Origin: Limnoperna fortunei
Taxonomy: Eukaryota > Mollusca > Bivalvia > Mytilida > Modiolidae
Assembly (NCBI GenBank): GCA_944474755.1
Contig: OX104120.1
Span: 40,342,067 to 40,406,066, forward strand
Direction of reading: 5' to 3'
DNA length: 64,000 nt
Both the position numbers and the translations under genes were made by a program. The notes beneath the pieces were generated by a model, which did not search any database, was not told where the DNA came from, and worked only from the letters and a program-made list of their open reading frames with translations. Of this stretch, positions 49,601-55,600 are shown piece after piece (within the stretch, counting starts at the first letter, position 1; every line of letters begins with the position of its first letter).

Positions 49601-52600
49601 CAGTACTTTCTGTGGTTTCAGAGTAGAAGATTTTTTTTAAATCCATTAAAAAAGATATTTTCTATCATAGGATGAAAAATCATCATCATTGAGACAGGCA
49701 CCCTCTGACTTCATTGATTACTCTGCGGAAAACTTACAGTTTGTGTATGATCTATTTTTGAAAAATGTCAAACTACACAAATAAAATGGTCAAGTTTATT
49801 CTGTTTAAATTTATTTATAAGTATTAACAATAAATATTTTTACAATGTGAAAAACGAATCTTTAAATATAAAATATCCTGATTATATGACATGTGTTCAA
49901 CATCAAGTGAGAAATATTTTAGCTTTATTCATGACAGAAAAATCCACAAACCTGAGGTTTTATACATAAACTGGTGAACGTCTGCTACCAACTGTTGTTG
50001 CACACCATGTTGTTTAAAAAACACCTCTTCCATTGCTGATACCAAATGTCTGATATACTTGTCCTAAACAGGAAAATATACTAATTTTATCATGAATGTT
50101 AGATATGTCCATTGTACAATCTATATAATTTGTCTCAATACATGTATATTGAGGAAATAAAGATAGTAACATATTTATAGATAATCTCAATGTTGTAGAA
50201 CTACATTAACATTGGGACTCTAGAGATGAAATTCCTTTAAATCAGAAACTAATAAAGACAAAATAAAACAAGTGCTGATTGTGATTGCAAGCAAGTCACA
50301 AAAAAATCCCCTCCCGTGCCCACTTTTGTCACAATTCGGACAACTTTTCAATTTTCGCACTTTGGCGGCCATTTTGAATATGGCGGCCATCTTGGACTTT
50401 GGCAGCCATCTTGGATTTGTTCGACATGTTGTTCGTAATATCAATATTGACCTAAATGCCAATTTTTGTTGAAATCAGACAACTTTTCAATATTCGCACT
50501 TTGGCAGCCATTTTGAATATGACAGCCATCTTGGATTTGTTCGAAAGTGTCGCCATGTTGTTCGTAATATCAATATTGACCTAAATGCCAATTTTCGTTG
50601 AAATCGGACAACTTTTCAATTTTCGCACTTTGGCGGCCATTTTGAATATGGCGGCCATCTTGGACTTTTGTGGCCATCTTGGATTTGTTCAAACATGTCA
50701 CCATGTTGTTCGTAATATCAATATTCACCTAAATGCCAATTTTCGTTGAAATCGGACAACTTTTCAATTTTCGCACTTTGGCGGCCATTTTGAATATGAC
50801 AGCCATCTTGGATTTGTTCGAAAGTGTCGCCATGTTGTTCGTAATATCAATATTGACCTAAATGCCAATTTTCGTTGAAATCGGACAACTTTTCAATTTT
50901 CGCACTTTGGCGGCCATTTTGAATATGGTGGCCATCTTGGATTTTTCGGAAAATGGTCCCATATTGTCCGGGACCTTAATATTGACCTATAAACCTATTT
51001 TGGTTCATATCCATATTGTTTGTGATTTTTTATGATTAATTTTGTATTTTTTTCAAATTCAAAATGGCCGCCAATCCAAGATGGCCGCCATTTTCAAAAT
51101 TTCGAAATCGGAAAGAACCTTTCCTAGTGGTGACCTATCTTTCTGGTAAGTTTCATTGACCTATGTCTTTTCGTCTTCGAGAAATCCTACGGACAAAGTT
51201 AGGTCCAGAAGAAGAAGAAGAAGAATAATAATAATAATAATAATAAGAAACGGTGCAAAAACAATAAATCCCCGACACTTCGTGGTCGGGGATTTAATAA
51301 ACTTACAGACAAACACTTATCTCCACCAACAATACAATGGCCAAACTCGTCCAGCTCTATATAGCGATCTAATAATGTGTTTGGCATTCCCCACGTCTTT
51401 TGTATCATATAGCGGGGAAGTTTAGGTGGAGGCTTTCCTGAAAAAGAAGACCCAACAATTAACAATTTATATAAGACACCATGTTTTAAAAACATATCTG
51501 TAAGTTTTTTCCTTACTTGAAAAAAACCCAGAAGATATATACCAAGATGTGATCTAAAATGTGGCCAAAATATAAATTACTTCAACAAACATGTAGCCAA
51601 AAAATTACTGACATCAACAAACATTTTGCCAAAAAACTTAGACATCAATAAACATGGGGCCAAAAAATTACTGATATCAAATGTGTAGCAAAAAAATATC
51701 AACAAACATGTAGCCAAAAAATACTGACATCAACAAACATTTTGCCAAAAAACTAAGATATCAACAAACATGTAGCCAAAAAATTTCTGATATCAACAAA
51801 CATTTCACCAAAAAATAAGTGCCACTAACAAACAAGTGCCAAAAAATTACTACTAACATCAATAAAAAAATAACATTAACAAGCAACAATCTTAGAAAAT
51901 ACTTGACAGAAAAATGTAACCTTACTAGTATTACAACAAAATGTTAAAACTTAAATGATCTGGAAGTGTATGCAGATAGTATTAGTATTTGCCAACATGT
52001 TATCTTTTATGCTGATAAAATATATTTATCTGGAGTATTCTTATGTATAAAAAATATCATCCTCCCAAGTCAGGGGTTCTGAGTCCGCGTTCGCTCCATC
52101 ATCACCCCTGACAACATACATATATATTTTTCGGGTCTGAGTGTCGCCATCTGGCGGTGACCGGAGTTAACATCAGCCAATGAAATTTATCGTAACCTTC
52201 GCCTAATGTTTACATGTAAACAAAAAATGTCTGCGCCCTGTATCGTGGATTGTTTTAACGATATGTTGGACAGATTCCCTCCGGACCTCAAAAAGAAGCT
52301 GTATGAGCGGTGACAGCTGGTGCCATTTGTTTTTCAAATGAAATGTGGACGACTGCAATGGCATATACAAATTTGCATACGAATACTTCCACGTGTTGAA
52401 CGTGATATTGATAAAGTAGTGGACTGAATGAAATGGAGTTCTGTGCAGTATGTGAAAGCAGTAGTAAATGATTTAATTAAAATTTTCTGTAATCCGGACG
52501 TATTGGCACTGAAAAAGGACTGAGAAAGAGGTGGGTGAAGTAACCCAAAACGAGATTGTTTTAACACGGACAGATCTGTCAGTGACAGAAGAATGTCAAT

Positions 52601-55600
52601 TTGTAAATATTCCAACCAAAATTTGTTCATTTGATTGGATTATATGTGATTTAAATTTTTACAAGACATTTAAGTTGACATTTACATGTATTATACACCT
52701 GTATGTAATCTTCAACACATCATCACGTTCAAGACTCAAGTAATTTACTGACCAGTATTATGCACCATGTTAAAACTACTGATTATATAGGAGGAAATCA
52801 TTCAACTTAAAAATGGACATGGATAATGGTTTAATAATATACTGTACCTGTAAGAATGTGAGGGATATTAAAAATTAATCATGCAGCACACTAGTCAAAC
52901 TTTTTATCACATGAAAGCAAATTTCCTATTCTGACTGATTTATAAATTGTGTACTGGAATAAAAGATAAAATATATTCATGTTCATGCATATGGATTATG
53001 TTCATAGTTTCAAAACCTGTTGCAGATTATCACATTAATTTCCATTTCATTTTGTCTTATTTTGATTTGTTTGTTGTGTTCATCCTACTTTCAGAAATTT
53101 TTCAGCTTTATAATGACATGTAGTTTTTTATTGGAGAGGAAGCTGGTGTGCCAGGAGAAAACTCCTAACTTTCCACAAGGTCAAAACGGGTCAAGAAATC
53201 CTGGAAAAATTATGGAATTTATCAGTATAAAAAAATTACAACAAAGTTCCAGGCGAAAAATTTCTACTGTGCCTTTATCTCATATTTTGTGTTAAATTGC
53301 AAGTGTCAATGCAATTACACTGTCATGCTAGAATCATTCATGGAAAATGGTCACATAGTTCTTGACAAGTCATGGAATTTTTACACAAAGAATGAGTATA
53401 GACCATGGAAAATTGGCAATTCTTGTCAGTTAAGATAGGAGTCAAGCACACCCTGCCAGCAGCTAATTAGCCCAACCTGCAACCCCTGTGTTAACAGTGA
53501 TCAAAATTAGATGACTAACTACCTCAACCACTCTGCCAACGAGTCCCTGTCTTATAATATTCAGTCTCTGAGTGATTTTAATTACCCCAAGTGAAATAAT
53601 TTTTCATATACTAGTACATGTACATTTGTTTCATGGCAAGAATGAGGCTTGTATGGTACTAGTATACATATACTGTATGTACCTTATCTGCTGGACCAGT
53701 TAAAAGAATAAACCCATGTTTTTTTAAGCAAAGGACTGGATGGTTATGAATGAATTGTTAAGTTTATCAACAAGGTGTTCTAGAAGTATACAATAAGTGG
53801 CAGAAAAAAAAATAAAAAATATAAAACAGTGCAAACAGTTCAATAACAGATAATATTTGTAAACCCCTGGGTGTTGAATCACAACCAGCTGAGTCATTCA
53901 GGGTAATGGGACATCTTAGCAGATCATAAATTGTCACATGAGCTACAAAATTGTATTAAGAATAATTTATAAGTACTGGTATGCTTAATACTAGACCATA
54001 ATTAAAGGTTGATGATCTGTTTATTAAAGTTCTAGAGGACCCAATTAACAAAATCATGGACTTTAAGTGTCCTATTTGGGGGAAATGAAAGTTAAATATG
54101 ATTGCAAGTCTAACTTAACTAAATTGAAAAATACATTTAGTTTTTGGCTCCAAATTGGGGTATAACTTGTCCTATCAAAATAGTGTAATTTTGTGAACAT
54201 GTATATGGTCATGTTTTGGAATTGAACATGAACACATAAATCTTATTTATTTAATTTCTTGAATACTGCTTACCTAAAAGGAATAAATGCAAAAGCTGCA
54301 AGTGCAGTTTTTTTACTGTGACAATGGCACTTGTTTTTAATTATTCAATAAATATGCAAGACAAAGAATTAAAACCAAGCTCAAACTGTCCTATATTGGG
54401 GCTTGTCATAATATATAAGTAACTACATGTAGTATGGCACACTATGTAGTTCTCCTCTAGTTTAAAATGAGCTGCGATTCTTGTATGTGTATGCAGCTTA
54501 AAGTCAACATGGCAGGCAGCTTAGTTATGACAGTGTATGGGATGTTGTTTAACTTGTTATGGTACAGGCCCATAAGGTCTAAAATCAAACTAAATGTGCA
54601 ACTGCAAAAAAAAGCAACTTGTTGAAGCTTGTGACCGAAGGAATATTCTATCGGTGTAATGCAGGCAAATACAAAATAGCATGTACACCACTAAGTGCAT
54701 GTATGAAAAAATTATGAATGCTAATAAAGGCTAAACTTTCTAGTGTCCCAGTTCACTGATCCCTCAATTCATATCAGCAGACACTGAATTATGCATTTGC
54801 AAATAACAATTATCAATTAGTCACATACAATTTGTTTGGAACTCTATGCCACTTTCAGTAATTTTTTTAGCTATATACTGATATCCAGGTTTTATTTGAT
54901 GGAGCTAGGCAGAAGTACCCAGTAAATGTATACACAAGTACTGCTTTGGTATAAAAAAGTCAATATTTTTTGTTGAAATATTTCAAGGGTACATCATTAA
55001 CATCTTTAATTTCTGGATTTTTTTACATTTGTAAAAAGTACATGTATAAATAACCAAACACATCCTTTATGCAGACTTGTGGGGGGGGGGGGGGTGGAAA
55101 TAAAGTGGGTTCTAAAAATATAATACTGCTAAGAACAATTCCTTTCTCCCTATATGCTCTCTTTGCTCAGTTGGGAATTACTTACTGTCTGCAGGTTCTT
55201 CTGGACTAATTGTGTCCAAAAAAATCCTACCCCCCCCCCCTTTTCTACAAAAAGTAGTAGGTCCCTACAGAGTCATGATCATATACTGACACATGCTTAC
55301 ATAGCTTATGTCTCATAGTTACATATATGGATATAAGATTGATATTATTTACGATTTATAGTACAAACATACAAATATAAGCTTCGTCTTCGTGGAATTG
55401 ACAATGTCCAAAATATTCGAGAAGAAAATAAAAAAAACGTATCATTAGCTGTCACACACCTTATTTTGTGTTGGCGCACGTTTAAATATAAGATACATGA
55501 TATATTTTTATCAATTTCAAATCAAATTACCGAAGTATTCACATGTGCTTTAAACCTCGTGTGTTTGTTTACGTTCGACATGCAGATTTTGTAAAAACGA

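Noticed and set aside
52334..52630. Minus-strand 98-residue frame in the 3.7-kb element
   Set aside because: It lies opposite the more protein-like plus frame and has a low-complexity Ser/Ile/Leu composition; probably incidental.
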